31,608 nt of DNA. Source: a virus. The stretch spans positions 1-31,608 of IMG/VR virus record IMGVR_UViG_3300013004_000011. One strand, 5' to 3'. The translations under genes and the position numbers were made by a program. Under the pieces are notes generated by a model. It saw nothing but the letters and a program-made list of their open reading frames with translations, was not told the DNA's origin and made no database searches. Positions 6,773 through 13,770 of this stretch are shown here, in pieces (the stretch's first letter is position 1; each line of letters starts with the position of its first letter).

Positions 6773-7376
6773 AGATGCGTACGTTTCTGTTTATGTGATT
6801 GTCAGGAACAAAACCAAACTGCTGCATCAAATGGTCAAGCCCAGCATGGCTGAAAATTGTGCAATGACCAACGGCTGGTTCAATGTATTCGTCATGTTCG
6901 GTCAGCCAATCTGCAAATGATGTTTCAATCATAATCTTACTTCCGGGGTGGCAGAACTCTTTTATTTCGGCCAACTCGGCAAATGGTGCGGTCAGGTGTT
7001 CAATGACTTCGGTCAGGACGATGACATCATAGTCCTTTTTAAGGGATAAAACATCGGCATAATATCCGTTATAAGGATCATAACCATCACAGTCAATACC
7101 AGCATCCTGTATAAAAGTAAGCATTAAACCAGTTCCACAACCGTAATCCAAAATGGTCGGATCGTGTTTGCCTGATATTTGCCTGATGCGGTCTAACCGG
7201 GTTTGGTTTAACTCATCGGCATTGCGTTCATCTTCTTTGCCACCGCCTACCATGCCTGATTGGTCTAACTTTTTGCAGAAGATATTAGCCAAGTTATCGG
7301 TGTAGTATTGCACCCCACCTTTGGCAAATGCCTTTTTGGCTACCTTACCCGTGATGGGTGATTTAGTTTTGCTCAT
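6759..7376 (-). CDS. Class I SAM-dependent methyltransferase
   Basis: A 205-aa protein with motif I ILDYGCGTG (residues 75-83), an acidic residue in GYDPYN after strand 2, and VIEHL (124-128). This is the pattern of Methyltransf_23/UbiG-like enzymes that usually methylate small molecules or sugars, not DNA. It lies between two genes with glycosyltransferase character in the same operon and overlaps its neighbours by 14 bases on each side. A joint role in modifying a glycan is plausible. The substrate cannot be read from the sequence. Confidence 0.82.
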   Translation of the reverse strand: MSKTKSPITGKVAKKAFAKGGVQYYTDNLANIFCKKLDQSGMVGGGKEDERNADELNQTRLDRIRQISGKHDPTILDYGCGTGLMLTFIQDAGIDCDGYDPYNGYYADVLSLKKDYDVIVLTEVIEHLTAPFAELAEIKEFCHPGSKIMIETSFADWLTEHDEYIEPAVGHCTIFSHAGLDHLMQQFGFVPDNHINRNVRIYAVG

Positions 7377-8124
7377 ATTTTGATTTTAAAATCTGTGTCA
7401 AGTTCATTATTGTCCAAGCACCAAACCCATTGTCACCCGTTGGGATGACGTTATGGGCAGTCGGGCAAATTTCAACTACTCTGGGATGCTTCATGACTTC
7501 GGCTATTGCATAGGCCATTGATTGATTGCCTACAAATAACTCACAGCCCTTGATTATGCCGCACAGCTCCGCAAAGTCTTTTACTTGGATGTGAGAAATG
7601 TCGGGCAGTTTGGCCGAAATGATGCGGTATTCATCGGGCAATCCCACAAATGAAATTCTGTCCTGATACCTGCGCAGGATGGAATAATCAAAAGTCGGGT
7701 TGTGATAACGGGATGTGCGGTTTAAAATGATTTGGTTTTGCCCTATCGGATCAACTGCAAAGCTAATCGGCTCGGCAAGGTTGCAGGTCAGTTCTGGGTA
7801 AATGTGAAAATACCACTGGCTGATGTGGCCTGTGTAATTATGAAACTTTCTGAATAGGTTAAAATTGTAATCACATTTTACCGCTTCATCAGTGATTGTA
7901 CATTTGCCTATAAAGTCCGTAGACATCAAAAGTGGCAAAAGCATTTCAGCCATTTGATTATTCATCTGCACCTTGCCCATCGGGTGATTGAAATTGTATT
8001 GCGCTGGTACATCCACTTGTAAATAAAGGTGAACCTTGCTATCGTGCAACCGGGATGCTGCTCTCATTGCTGGGAGTGAGTAAATCAAATCCCCTGCGTT
8101 GCCGCCATGAATAATACTAACCAT
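7363..8124 (-). CDS. GT9-like (heptosyltransferase-type) glycosyltransferase
   Basis: The 253-aa product begins with HGGNAGDLIYSLPAMRAA, the pattern at the N-terminus of GT9 enzymes such as LPS heptosyltransferases. Near the C-terminus FVGNQSMAYAIAEVM resembles the donor-site loop of the family. It is shorter than cellular GT9 enzymes (about 320-350 aa), so part of the N-terminal domain may be reduced. It overlaps both neighbours. A role in glycan modification with the neighbouring methyltransferase and the GT4-like enzyme is inferred. Confidence 0.72.
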   Translation of the reverse strand: MVSIIHGGNAGDLIYSLPAMRAASRLHDSKVHLYLQVDVPAQYNFNHPMGKVQMNNQMAEMLLPLLMSTDFIGKCTITDEAVKCDYNFNLFRKFHNYTGHISQWYFHIYPELTCNLAEPISFAVDPIGQNQIILNRTSRYHNPTFDYSILRRYQDRISFVGLPDEYRIISAKLPDISHIQVKDFAELCGIIKGCELFVGNQSMAYAIAEVMKHPRVVEICPTAHNVIPTGDNGFGAWTIMNLTQILKSKYEQN

Positions 8125-8323
8125 TGAGTGCTTCCCTGTAAAGTTTTTTTAGTGCATCAAACATACAACTGCGACACGCTGGGAATGGTTGGCCGTACAA
8201 CTGCCTATGTACCTCGTTCAGTTTGGCATAGTACCCAGCTTCAAGTGAGTATGTGCCGGTCTTGTTTATCCTCTCAATATGCGACTTCAAGTCAAGGCAA
8301 AGTGAACGCTGTTCAGGTGTCAT
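8117..8323 (-). CDS. Small hypothetical protein with CxxC
   Basis: I choose the ATG at 8323 (68 aa) because it overlaps the stop of the preceding 28-aa gene as ATGA; an in-frame ATG 24 bases upstream is less likely. The protein is helical, with a PACRSCMFDALKKLY segment near the C-terminus that could bind a metal or form a disulfide. It resembles unassigned small proteins of Bacteroidota phages. It overlaps the GT9-like gene by 8 bases. Confidence 0.68.
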   Translation of the reverse strand: MTPEQRSLCLDLKSHIERINKTGTYSLEAGYYAKLNEVHRQLYGQPFPACRSCMFDALKKLYREALNG

Positions 8324-8406
8324 ATGCGAGTCATTATAAAGTAACAAACACAGGGTAAAACAACCCCCATAGCGATGCCAGTCAATGTGATTTCAATTAG
8401 TGTCAT
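8320..8406 (-). CDS. 28-aa single-span membrane mini-protein
   Basis: This short gene starts on ATGA shared with the stop of the 84-aa membrane protein and ends on ATGA shared with the next start. The product begins MTLIEITLTGIAMGVVLPCV and is hydrophobic for about 20 residues, with TRI at the end, so a single membrane helix is likely. It may form part of a small membrane complex with the upstream protein. No family is recognised. Double coupling and composition support it as a gene. Confidence 0.6.
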   Translation of the reverse strand: MTLIEITLTGIAMGVVLPCVCYFIMTRI

Positions 8407-8657
8407 AGGTATCGGTCAATTAAGGCCCCAAATATAGCACATAATGCACCATAAATAACTCCGTACAATCCAAATTGAACGGTAAACCATACCAGTCCTA
8501 TCCACCAAGATAGGCAAAAGCCGCACTCAAATGGTTTGATTGTCTTTCGGTAACGGCTGTCAAGCGCATAGACAAATGAAATCATCGGTGGGAAAAAGTA
8601 ACGGGATAGCAGAACGCACAATGCGGCCACTCCCAAAATGTCAGTCATCGTATTCAT
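8403..8657 (-). CDS. Small membrane protein with ECGFC motif
   Basis: An 84-aa protein with hydrophobic segments near residues 5-30 and 48-78 and a central PFECGFCLSWWIG motif. The CxxC followed by WW between membrane segments is a recurring feature of small phage membrane proteins of unknown role. It overlaps the sigma-like gene upstream by 17 bases and is coupled by ATGA to the 28-aa membrane peptide. It is unlikely to be the main holin, because the lysis genes lie at the other end of the late block. Confidence 0.7.
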   Translation of the reverse strand: MNTMTDILGVAALCVLLSRYFFPPMISFVYALDSRYRKTIKPFECGFCLSWWIGLVWFTVQFGLYGVIYGALCAIFGALIDRYL

Positions 8658-9237
8658 TGTATTTTTCTTTTATCTGGGTTTTGATTGCGTTTATGATTTG
8701 GCTGATCTCCCGGTAATTGATTTTCGTTTCACGGGCCATCAATGCCATGCTTTGTTTGTCTTCCCATAGCTGCCACAGCTTTACCACATACCACTCACTT
8801 CGGTTAAAATGGTTTGCCACCTCTTTGAAGTTTACAGATTGCACCGCTTCTTGTTTTTTACGCAGGTGGGTTTCATCGTAGTCCTCGGCTTCCTCATCGT
8901 ATTCATCCGGTAGCGGATCCATTGAACGGATAAAGTCACGATAAAACTTTGTGTAACGATTGCCGTTGACCGCATTGCATCCCACCCTGACAAGGTAATA
9001 AACAAGTCCATTGCTTTGGTGCAGTTGTATCAGGCGGTCGGCATCCATTTCACAGCAGATAAGCAAAAGGTGTTGTTGTAGGTCGGCAGCGACATGGCTT
9101 CCAATTTTATTGCAGAAGTCAGGCAGCCACTTGGAGTTGGCAAGTTCAATCAGTATCTCTGTGCGCTTGTTCAAGTTTAAGGGCGTGAACTTTTTTGAGC
9201 CAATCTTTGAATGACTTGTTATCCCCATACCGGGCAT
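8641..9237 (-). CDS. Sigma factor-like HTH protein
   Basis: The product has an N-terminal helical part (WLPDFCNKIG), an acidic stretch near residue 120 and a C-terminal helix-turn-helix-like half (FKEVANHFNRSEWYVVKLW, then MALMARETKINYREISQIIN). Proteins of this layout, resembling sigma-70 region 2/4 remnants, recur in Bacteroidota phages and may control late transcription. The frame opens with ATG 9237, overlapping the HNH gene by 92 bases. A TTG at 9174 would give 177 aa and an N-terminus closer to what I expect. As the second late gene, a regulatory role is attractive but unproven. Confidence 0.62.
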   Translation of the reverse strand: MPGMGITSHSKIGSKKFTPLNLNKRTEILIELANSKWLPDFCNKIGSHVAADLQQHLLLICCEMDADRLIQLHQSNGLVYYLVRVGCNAVNGNRYTKFYRDFIRSMDPLPDEYDEEAEDYDETHLRKKQEAVQSVNFKEVANHFNRSEWYVVKLWQLWEDKQSMALMARETKINYREISQIINAIKTQIKEKYNEYDD

Positions 9238-9415
9238 GGTCTCTCCTGCACAAAGCCATCAGGTTTTCAATGACATCAGCGTGTTTGCTTCCACCCATAC
9301 CCCGGGCTTCGATATGGTGAATGTCCACAGCTTGTGCGCCACATACCTCGCAAGGGATGAAATCGGTCTTGTCATACCCGAAATGGTCAAGGTATACCTT
9401 GGTATGCTTCTTCAC
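9146..9415 (-). CDS. HNH endonuclease
   Basis: An 89-aa protein with a complete HNH core: a zinc-type CEVC (C22, C25), DIHHIEARGMGG with the catalytic histidine pair (33-34), and NLMALCRRDH (N51, C56, H60). Small HNH proteins close to terminase genes often assist DNA packaging or cleavage in siphoviruses. Here it is the first gene of the late block. The start is GTG 9415. A weak box AAACTTTG lies 4 bases before it, reminiscent of the leaderless early starts. A homing nuclease role is less likely because no intron or disrupted gene is visible. Confidence 0.88.
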   Translation of the reverse strand: MKKHTKVYLDHFGYDKTDFIPCEVCGAQAVDIHHIEARGMGGSKHADVIENLMALCRRDHARYGDNKSFKDWLKKVHALKLEQAHRDTD

Positions 9416-9454
9416 GGCACAAAGTTTATTCGTAAATAGTCGATATTTTTATAT

Positions 9455-9463
9455 TGTGGATAA
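9455..9463 (-). promoter_or_regulatory. Perfect DnaA box (TTATCCACA)
   Basis: The minus strand reads TTATCCACA, the strongest-binding version of the bacterial DnaA box. By eye no other perfect copy was found; TTATCCACT near 31347 differs at one base and lies in a coding region. Its position in the divergent AT-rich spacer makes chance less likely. Confidence 0.6.
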
Positions 9464-9491
9464 CTTTTACACAAATAATTTAACAAAAACT

Positions 9492-9522
9492 ATTGCAAGT
9501 ATAGAAAAGTATATTACATTTG
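9492..9522 (+). promoter_or_regulatory. Early promoter, leaderless type
   Basis: ATTG (9492-9495), 19 bases and TACATTTG (9515-9522) resemble TTTG-N19-TAnnTTTG. CAGC and the start ATG at 9527 follow, so transcription would begin at or next to the start codon. Confidence 0.65.
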
Positions 9523-9526
9523 CAGC

Positions 9527-9745
9527 ATGGAAAACACAAAAACACCTTTTGAACTGGGCTATGAGGCCAGTCAGCAATTTAACTATTGGGAAACAAATGG
9601 CGAAAATCCTTTTGAACTGAACTCCGATGAATTCAAAGAATGGGAAAAGGGATGGCAATGGTACATCACCCAGACGATTGAATGGGAACGTGACGAGCAA
9701 AGCGACATTGATTACCACGAAAGACAGGAGTATTGCAATGACTAA
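9527..9745 (+). CDS. RMF/CrpP-like small protein
   Basis: A 72-aa acidic protein with the pattern FELGYEASQQF, NPFELN and EWEKGWQWY. It resembles the spacing in ribosome modulation factor (RMF/CrpP) family proteins: a Gly-Ala helix, an Asn-Pro-Phe turn and a Trp-x-x-Gly-Trp helix. RMF dimerises ribosomes in stationary phase. The family also includes many phage and plasmid proteins of unknown role. It is the first gene of the early block with its own leaderless-type promoter, so it is likely made soon after infection. It lacks the basic charge of classical RMF, so ribosome binding should not be assumed. Confidence 0.6.
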   Translation: MENTKTPFELGYEASQQFNYWETNGENPFELNSDEFKEWEKGWQWYITQTIEWERDEQSDIDYHERQEYCND

Positions 9746-10517
9746 CATAATGAAAAAAGAAGTTTTCAAACCTCGTTTATTTAACGACCACTTCCAAAAC
9801 TACAAAACGTATGGCATACCAAAAGCCCAGTTAATTATTGCCGACATTCCTTACAACATAGGAAAGAACGCATACGGTAGTAATCCGTCATGGTATGTTG
9901 ATGGTGACAACTCAAACGGTGAAAGCGAACTTGCCGGGAAAGAATTTTTTGATACGGACAAGGATTTCAGGATTAGCGAGTTTCTGCACTTCTGTTCAAC
10001 GATGATGGTTAAAGAACCAAAAGAAACCGGGAAAGCACCGTGCATGATTGTTTTCTGTGAGTTTGAGCAGCAGTTTGAGTTAATACAGAAAGCACCAAAA
10101 TACGGACTGAAAGGATATATTAACCTTGTATTTCGCAAAAATTTCTCAGCGCAGGTGTTAAAAGCAAATATGCGAGTAGTTGGTAACTGCGAATATGGAT
10201 TACTTCTTTACCGTGATAAATTGCCAAAGTTCAACAACAATGGAAAAATGATTTTTAACTGTTTTGATTACCCACGTGATACAGAACGGGAAAAAATACA
10301 CCCAACACAGAAACCAGTTCGTTTGCTGCAACATTTAATTGAGTTGTTCACAGACCCGGGCGAGGTTGTAATTGACCCATGCGCAGGTAGTGGCAGCACA
10401 TTATTGGCAGCAGCACAAACATTCCGCAAAGGTTATGGCTTTGAGATTAAGAAAAACTTTTTTAAGGAAGCCAACGAAAAAATGTTAAAAAATATACAGC
10501 CAAATTTGTTTTTCTAA
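9738..10517 (+). CDS. DNA methyltransferase (beta-class, N6-adenine/N4-cytosine)
   Basis: From ATG 9738 the product is 259 aa; the start overlaps the end of the RMF-like gene, and ATG 9750 is an alternative. The catalytic motif IV is ADIPYNIG (36-39 DIPY), HPTQKP is at 188-193 and the SAM-binding motif I, DPCAGSGS, is at 213-220. This order, catalytic before SAM-binding, is that of beta-type amino-methyltransferases (PF01555). No restriction endonuclease lies nearby, so it is an orphan enzyme that may protect phage DNA from host restriction. DIPY instead of DPPY is a known variation. The target sequence cannot be told from this. Confidence 0.9.
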   Translation: MTNIMKKEVFKPRLFNDHFQNYKTYGIPKAQLIIADIPYNIGKNAYGSNPSWYVDGDNSNGESELAGKEFFDTDKDFRISEFLHFCSTMMVKEPKETGKAPCMIVFCEFEQQFELIQKAPKYGLKGYINLVFRKNFSAQVLKANMRVVGNCEYGLLLYRDKLPKFNNNGKMIFNCFDYPRDTEREKIHPTQKPVRLLQHLIELFTDPGEVVIDPCAGSGSTLLAAAQTFRKGYGFEIKKNFFKEANEKMLKNIQPNLFF

Positions 10518-10536
10518 AATCTTTGTTATATAATTG
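10505..10536 (+). promoter_or_regulatory. Promoter for the R1 RNA
   Basis: TTTG (10505-10508), 20 bases and TATAATTG (10529-10536) match the Bacteroidota promoter with one change in the -7 box. It overlaps the last codons of the methyltransferase gene and predicts a start near 10543. Confidence 0.55.
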
Positions 10537-10542
10537 CATATC

Positions 10543-10672
10543 GGAATAACAGGAATTAGACCCCCTGCCGAGAACCAAGCAAATGAGAAAAAATATAATC
10601 AACACCCACGCGAGTAAAAGGTCGGCTATCTTGGGGCCGGGTCTAACCTTTGAAAGTGTGGGTGTTTTTTTT
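10543..10672 (+). ncRNA. Candidate structured RNA R1 with terminator-like end
   Basis: The spacer after the methyltransferase holds four complementary pairs. TTAGACCC (10556-10563) pairs with GGGTCTAA (10639-10646). GCCGA (10567-10571) pairs with TCGGC (10622-10626). CCAAG (10575-10579) pairs with CTTGG (10630-10634). AACACCCAC (10601-10609) pairs with GTGGGTGTT (10658-10666), followed by a T run. The second and third cross each other, giving a pseudoknot. The fourth crosses the first, so either the fold is knotted or two states compete. The next gene starts right after the T run. It has its own promoter. It does not match any RNA family I can recall. Confidence 0.6.
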
Positions 10673-10882
10673 ATGAATATTTACAAACCCACACCATTAC
10701 CAGTCGCATATTGTGACGAGCAAATCGCAGAACTTGAACTGCGCAAAGAGTATGAAAATTACAGGCGAGAAAATCAGGTCATCACGTTATTACAATGTGA
10801 GTACTTATGGATGAAACTTGACCTGCAAATCATCTATTACAACCAGTGTAAAAAATTAACCTTGAAAGGACAAAAACAATGA
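10673..10882 (+). CDS. Small hypothetical protein
   Basis: I choose ATG 10673 (69 aa), right after the T run of R1; an in-frame ATG at 10583 would place 30 codons across the RNA structure. The product is mainly helical and charged (AELELRKEYENYRRENQ), with aromatic residues in the C-terminal half. The stop overlaps the start of the helicase loader-like gene as ATGA, so the two are coupled. Position suggests a link to replication. No family is recognised. Confidence 0.6.
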   Translation: MNIYKPTPLPVAYCDEQIAELELRKEYENYRRENQVITLLQCEYLWMKLDLQIIYYNQCKKLTLKGQKQ

Positions 10883-11475
10883 GCAAAGACCCAGCATTTC
10901 TTTTTTATTCTAGCGATTTCCTGACCGGAACAATGCTATTGACTATGGAACAAAAAGGAAAATACATTACCCTGCTATGCCTACAACACCAAAAAGGCAT
11001 ACTGACTGAAAAAGATATGTTACAGATATGTGGCACATATGATGAAGATATATTTTCAAAGTTTGTAAAGGATGAAAATGGTAACTACTTGAACGAAAGA
11101 TTGTCTGCGGAAGTTGAAAAACGTAAGGCATATTCCGAAAGCAGGAGAAACAACAGAACCAAAAAAGATATGAATAACATATCTAAAACATATGTTGTAC
11201 ATATGGAAAATGAAAATGAAAATGTAATTGTAAATAAAAAAAGAAATACAAATACAATACCCACACTCGAAGAATTTTGCGAATACGGGATGAAAGGACT
11301 GAAACCCGGTTATCGTTACCCTATTGAAGCCAAATACAATCAATGGGTGGAAGCTGGGTGGGTTGATGGTCACGGCAAAAAGATTAAGAACTGGAAAACC
11401 AAACTTTCAAACACCATCCCATTTTTGAAACCTATGGAAGTTGAACAGGCGAAGGCCATAAAATATTTAGAATGA
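10879..11475 (+). CDS. Replication protein / helicase loader-like
   Basis: The 198-aa product begins with DPAFLFYSSDFLTGTMLLTMEQKGKYITLLCLQH-type sequence, the pattern of Lin1244/DUF1376-like N-terminal domains of phage replication proteins. A low-complexity Asn/Lys/Glu linker (about residues 95-125) leads to a C-terminal part with a YNQWVEAGWVDGHGKKIKNWK segment, common at the end of replisome organisers. It lies directly before dnaB and overlaps its start (ATGA type), as helicase loaders do. The N-terminal domain probably binds DNA and the C-terminal part the helicase; that is inferred from family and position. Confidence 0.75.
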   Translation: MSKDPAFLFYSSDFLTGTMLLTMEQKGKYITLLCLQHQKGILTEKDMLQICGTYDEDIFSKFVKDENGNYLNERLSAEVEKRKAYSESRRNNRTKKDMNNISKTYVVHMENENENVIVNKKRNTNTIPTLEEFCEYGMKGLKPGYRYPIEAKYNQWVEAGWVDGHGKKIKNWKTKLSNTIPFLKPMEVEQAKAIKYLE

Positions 11476-12707
11476 TAGAACAACAAATACTCGGAACATG
11501 GCTGCAAGGTAAGCAGCTGGATTTAACCGCAACGGTACGCAGCGAATGGTTCACCGTACCCAAATATCGCACCCTATGTTTGACCATTCAGGCGATGTAC
11601 CTAAATAACGAACACATAGACAACGTGGCGGTGGTAATGAAGCACCGTGACATGGCAATGGACATCGCAGGGTTAAATAATTACTACACAGGAGAAAGCA
11701 TTACTCGGTTGGTTTCAATGTTGCATCAGGAATACATACGTAAAACCCTGACTATTGACTTGACAAAAATTGTCAATGACCTGACCAACGGAAGTGAAAT
11801 AATGCAGTCCATGTCGGAAGTTCAAAAAACTATTGATGAAATACAACTGAACGAAAACGGACAAGCTGTTGACCTGATCACTCTACTTGGTGACCGCTTC
11901 GACAACTTGGAGAAACGAAGCAAATCCGAAATCAAAACTATTGGATTGCCAACTGGGTTCACCAAATTGGATAAGTACATCGGGGGCTTTGTTCCCGGTG
12001 AAAATGTGGTAGTTGCAGGTCGGCCCGGTATGGGTAAGACAGCATTTGCAGTCAGCATCGGGATTGCCCATGCAAAACTGGGTGGCAGGGTTATAATGTT
12101 TAGCATGGAGATGAGCAAAGAACAACTTGCTGACCGCATACTTTCATCTTTGGGCCGGGTGGACAACCTGAAAGTGAGAAACGCTGATGTGAACGAATTT
12201 GAACTTGAAAATATCGCCCGTGAATTACTGCTGATTGACTACAAATTTCAAATTGAGGACAGCACTATGCTGGACATAGCTCAAATAAAAACCCGAATTA
12301 AGACCATGAAAGTAAAACCCACGCTGGTAATCATTGATTATATGCAACTGGTCAAAAGCACAGGCGGTAAAAACCGGGAGCAGGAAATAGCCAACATATC
12401 CCGGCAATGCAAACTCATTGCCAAAGAATGCGGATGCACCGTAATGCCATTATCCCAACTTAATAGGGGAACAGAGGAAGGAAACAGCCGCCCAAAATTG
12501 GCAAACCTACGAGAGTCCGGTGCCATTGAACAGGATGCCGACACGGTGTTATTCCCTTACCGCCCTGATTACTACGAAGCCCAAAAGAATGGCGGCAATC
12601 CACCTGAACTTGAAGATGCTGAACTCATTATCAGCAAGTGTAGAAATGGAATGACAGGAACGCTGCAATGCAATTTCATGGGTAAAACAGTTGAATATAT
12701 TTTCTAA
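11472..12707 (+). CDS. dnaB: Replicative DNA helicase, DnaB type
   Basis: A 411-aa hexameric 5'-3' helicase of the RecA fold. A shortened N-terminal domain (about 1-130) is followed by GFTKLDKYIGGFVPGE, Walker A GRPGMGKT (183-190), FSMEMSKEQLADR, Walker B VIIDYMQL (286-293), LSQLNRG (328-333) and LRESGAIEQDAD (346-357), with the arginine-finger region following. All motor motifs are intact. It is somewhat shorter than cellular DnaB (about 470 aa) because of the N-terminal domain. No primase or polymerase gene is seen, so the phage must use host enzymes at the fork. Confidence 0.95.
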   Translation: MIEQQILGTWLQGKQLDLTATVRSEWFTVPKYRTLCLTIQAMYLNNEHIDNVAVVMKHRDMAMDIAGLNNYYTGESITRLVSMLHQEYIRKTLTIDLTKIVNDLTNGSEIMQSMSEVQKTIDEIQLNENGQAVDLITLLGDRFDNLEKRSKSEIKTIGLPTGFTKLDKYIGGFVPGENVVVAGRPGMGKTAFAVSIGIAHAKLGGRVIMFSMEMSKEQLADRILSSLGRVDNLKVRNADVNEFELENIARELLLIDYKFQIEDSTMLDIAQIKTRIKTMKVKPTLVIIDYMQLVKSTGGKNREQEIANISRQCKLIAKECGCTVMPLSQLNRGTEEGNSRPKLANLRESGAIEQDADTVLFPYRPDYYEAQKNGGNPPELEDAELIISKCRNGMTGTLQCNFMGKTVEYIF

Positions 12708-12731
12708 ATATAAATAATTAAACTATATTTG
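12701..12731 (+). promoter_or_regulatory. Early promoter, leaderless type, before the DnaA-like gene
   Basis: TTTC (12701-12704), 19 bases and TATATTTG (12724-12731) are followed by CAGC and ATG 12736. The spacing to the start codon is identical to that of three other early genes. Confidence 0.68.
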
Positions 12732-12735
12732 CAGC

Positions 12736-13191
12736 ATGAGAACACAATTAAAAGCACCACAGCACAACAGCAGGACAACATTTCGCCAAAGTGAAATCGA
12801 CAGAATGAAAGAAGTAATCAGACACCAGCAAATCCGCATCAGGGAATTGGAAACCGTGCTAAAAGTACAGGACATTGACAAGGATGATGAGCATATAAAG
12901 GCCACACACCTTGCAATCAGGTCGGTATTTCCGTACTATCAGCCCGAATTTATCAAAATCAAAGCCCGTAAACGTGAGGTGTTGGAATTGCGGCAGATTT
13001 TCATTTGGATTTTGCGGCATAAAACTTCGTTATCGTTGAAGAAAATCGGTCAATTATGCGGTGGCCGTGACCACTCCACAATGATACACAGCATTGAAAC
13101 GGTGGACAACCTGATGACTTTTGACAAATCATTTGCCCGGAAGGTGGAAGCGGTGAAAAATGCTTATCAAACATTTGCAGAACAGATATGA
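12736..13191 (+). CDS. Stand-alone DnaA domain IV-like DNA-binding protein
   Basis: The 151-aa product has a helical, charged N-terminal part (about residues 15-55, coiled-coil-like). A C-terminal domain follows with LSLKKIGQLCGGRDHSTMIHSIETV (109-120 GGRDHSTMIHSI). This is the DnaA signature that contacts the DnaA box. There is no AAA+ ATPase domain. It could bind the perfect DnaA box in the divergent spacer to direct phage initiation, or compete with host DnaA. It has its own leaderless-type promoter and overlaps the next gene by ATGA. The domain call is firm and the role is inference. Confidence 0.85.
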   Translation: MRTQLKAPQHNSRTTFRQSEIDRMKEVIRHQQIRIRELETVLKVQDIDKDDEHIKATHLAIRSVFPYYQPEFIKIKARKREVLELRQIFIWILRHKTSLSLKKIGQLCGGRDHSTMIHSIETVDNLMTFDKSFARKVEAVKNAYQTFAEQI

Positions 13192-13769
13192 AAGAATTTT
13201 ATTTTGACCAGCATTCAATAATTTGTCCATGTGGCAAAGAAACAAAAGCAAAAGGTTGGGATAAGTTTTGTGAAATAAACCCCGAAAGATTTTTGTTTTT
13301 TGTTGGGACAAAATTTGTCCTAATCACTTACCACTCCTGCATGGGTGCTTATGATGAATATGATTTTAAGAAAATTTTGATACAAAAAGTTATTGATGAC
13401 AGTCAAATTTTTGATTACTACGAAATTGTAAGAAGTTCAAACCTCAAAGATACATTGCAAGATTTTCGCATAAGAAATCAATCTTTGAGAAAAAACATTC
13501 AGCAAGTAAATTATATTTATTCTGATTTATGCGGTAAAGAATATGCAATAACTACACAAGTAGATTATTTGGACTGGCTTTGCAATCAGGATGAAATTGA
13601 TAAAAATTATACCGAAGCAAAAAACATGATTACAAAAAATCAATATGATTGGTTGCTTCCACAATTACAAAAACTATACATTGCAAATAAGGTTTACAAT
13701 GAAAACGAAACCGAATATTGCAAGAGCATTGACCACATAATACAAGAAATCAATCAATACATAAAATAA
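13188..13769 (+). CDS. Hypothetical protein, AT-rich
   Basis: A 193-aa protein with a CPCGKETKAKG segment near residues 13-23 and a CMGAYDEYDF stretch near 52-61, followed by helical sequence with many Asn, Lys, Ile and Tyr. Its start overlaps the DnaA-like stop as ATGA. Base composition is visibly more AT-rich than that of the replication genes around it, which suggests a separate origin. I recognise no family. Two cysteines close to the N-terminus might bind a metal. Confidence 0.65.
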   Translation: MKEFYFDQHSIICPCGKETKAKGWDKFCEINPERFLFFVGTKFVLITYHSCMGAYDEYDFKKILIQKVIDDSQIFDYYEIVRSSNLKDTLQDFRIRNQSLRKNIQQVNYIYSDLCGKEYAITTQVDYLDWLCNQDEIDKNYTEAKNMITKNQYDWLLPQLQKLYIANKVYNENETEYCKSIDHIIQEINQYIK

Positions 13770-13770
13770 A

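Larger units (their letters stand above)
9416..9526. other. Divergent intergenic region, candidate replication origin
   Basis: This AT-rich segment separates the leftward late block from the rightward early block. It contains one perfect DnaA box, several A/T runs and the promoter of the first early gene. The phage also encodes a DnaA domain IV protein, so local origin binding is plausible. No iteron array is visible. Confidence 0.45.

Noticed and set aside
7111-7121. TACTTTTATA on the minus strand inside the methyltransferase gene
   Set aside because: It matches the late box but lies within a coding region, with no hairpin or start codon near it; treated as chance.
10556-10646. HDV-like, twister or preQ1-type RNA
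   Set aside because: The pairing order partly resembles a nested pseudoknot, but the conserved cores of these classes are missing, as far as can be judged by eye.
10583-10672. Extended start at ATG 10583 for the 69-aa protein
   Set aside because: The extra 30 codons coincide with the paired segments and T run of R1, so they are better explained as RNA structure.
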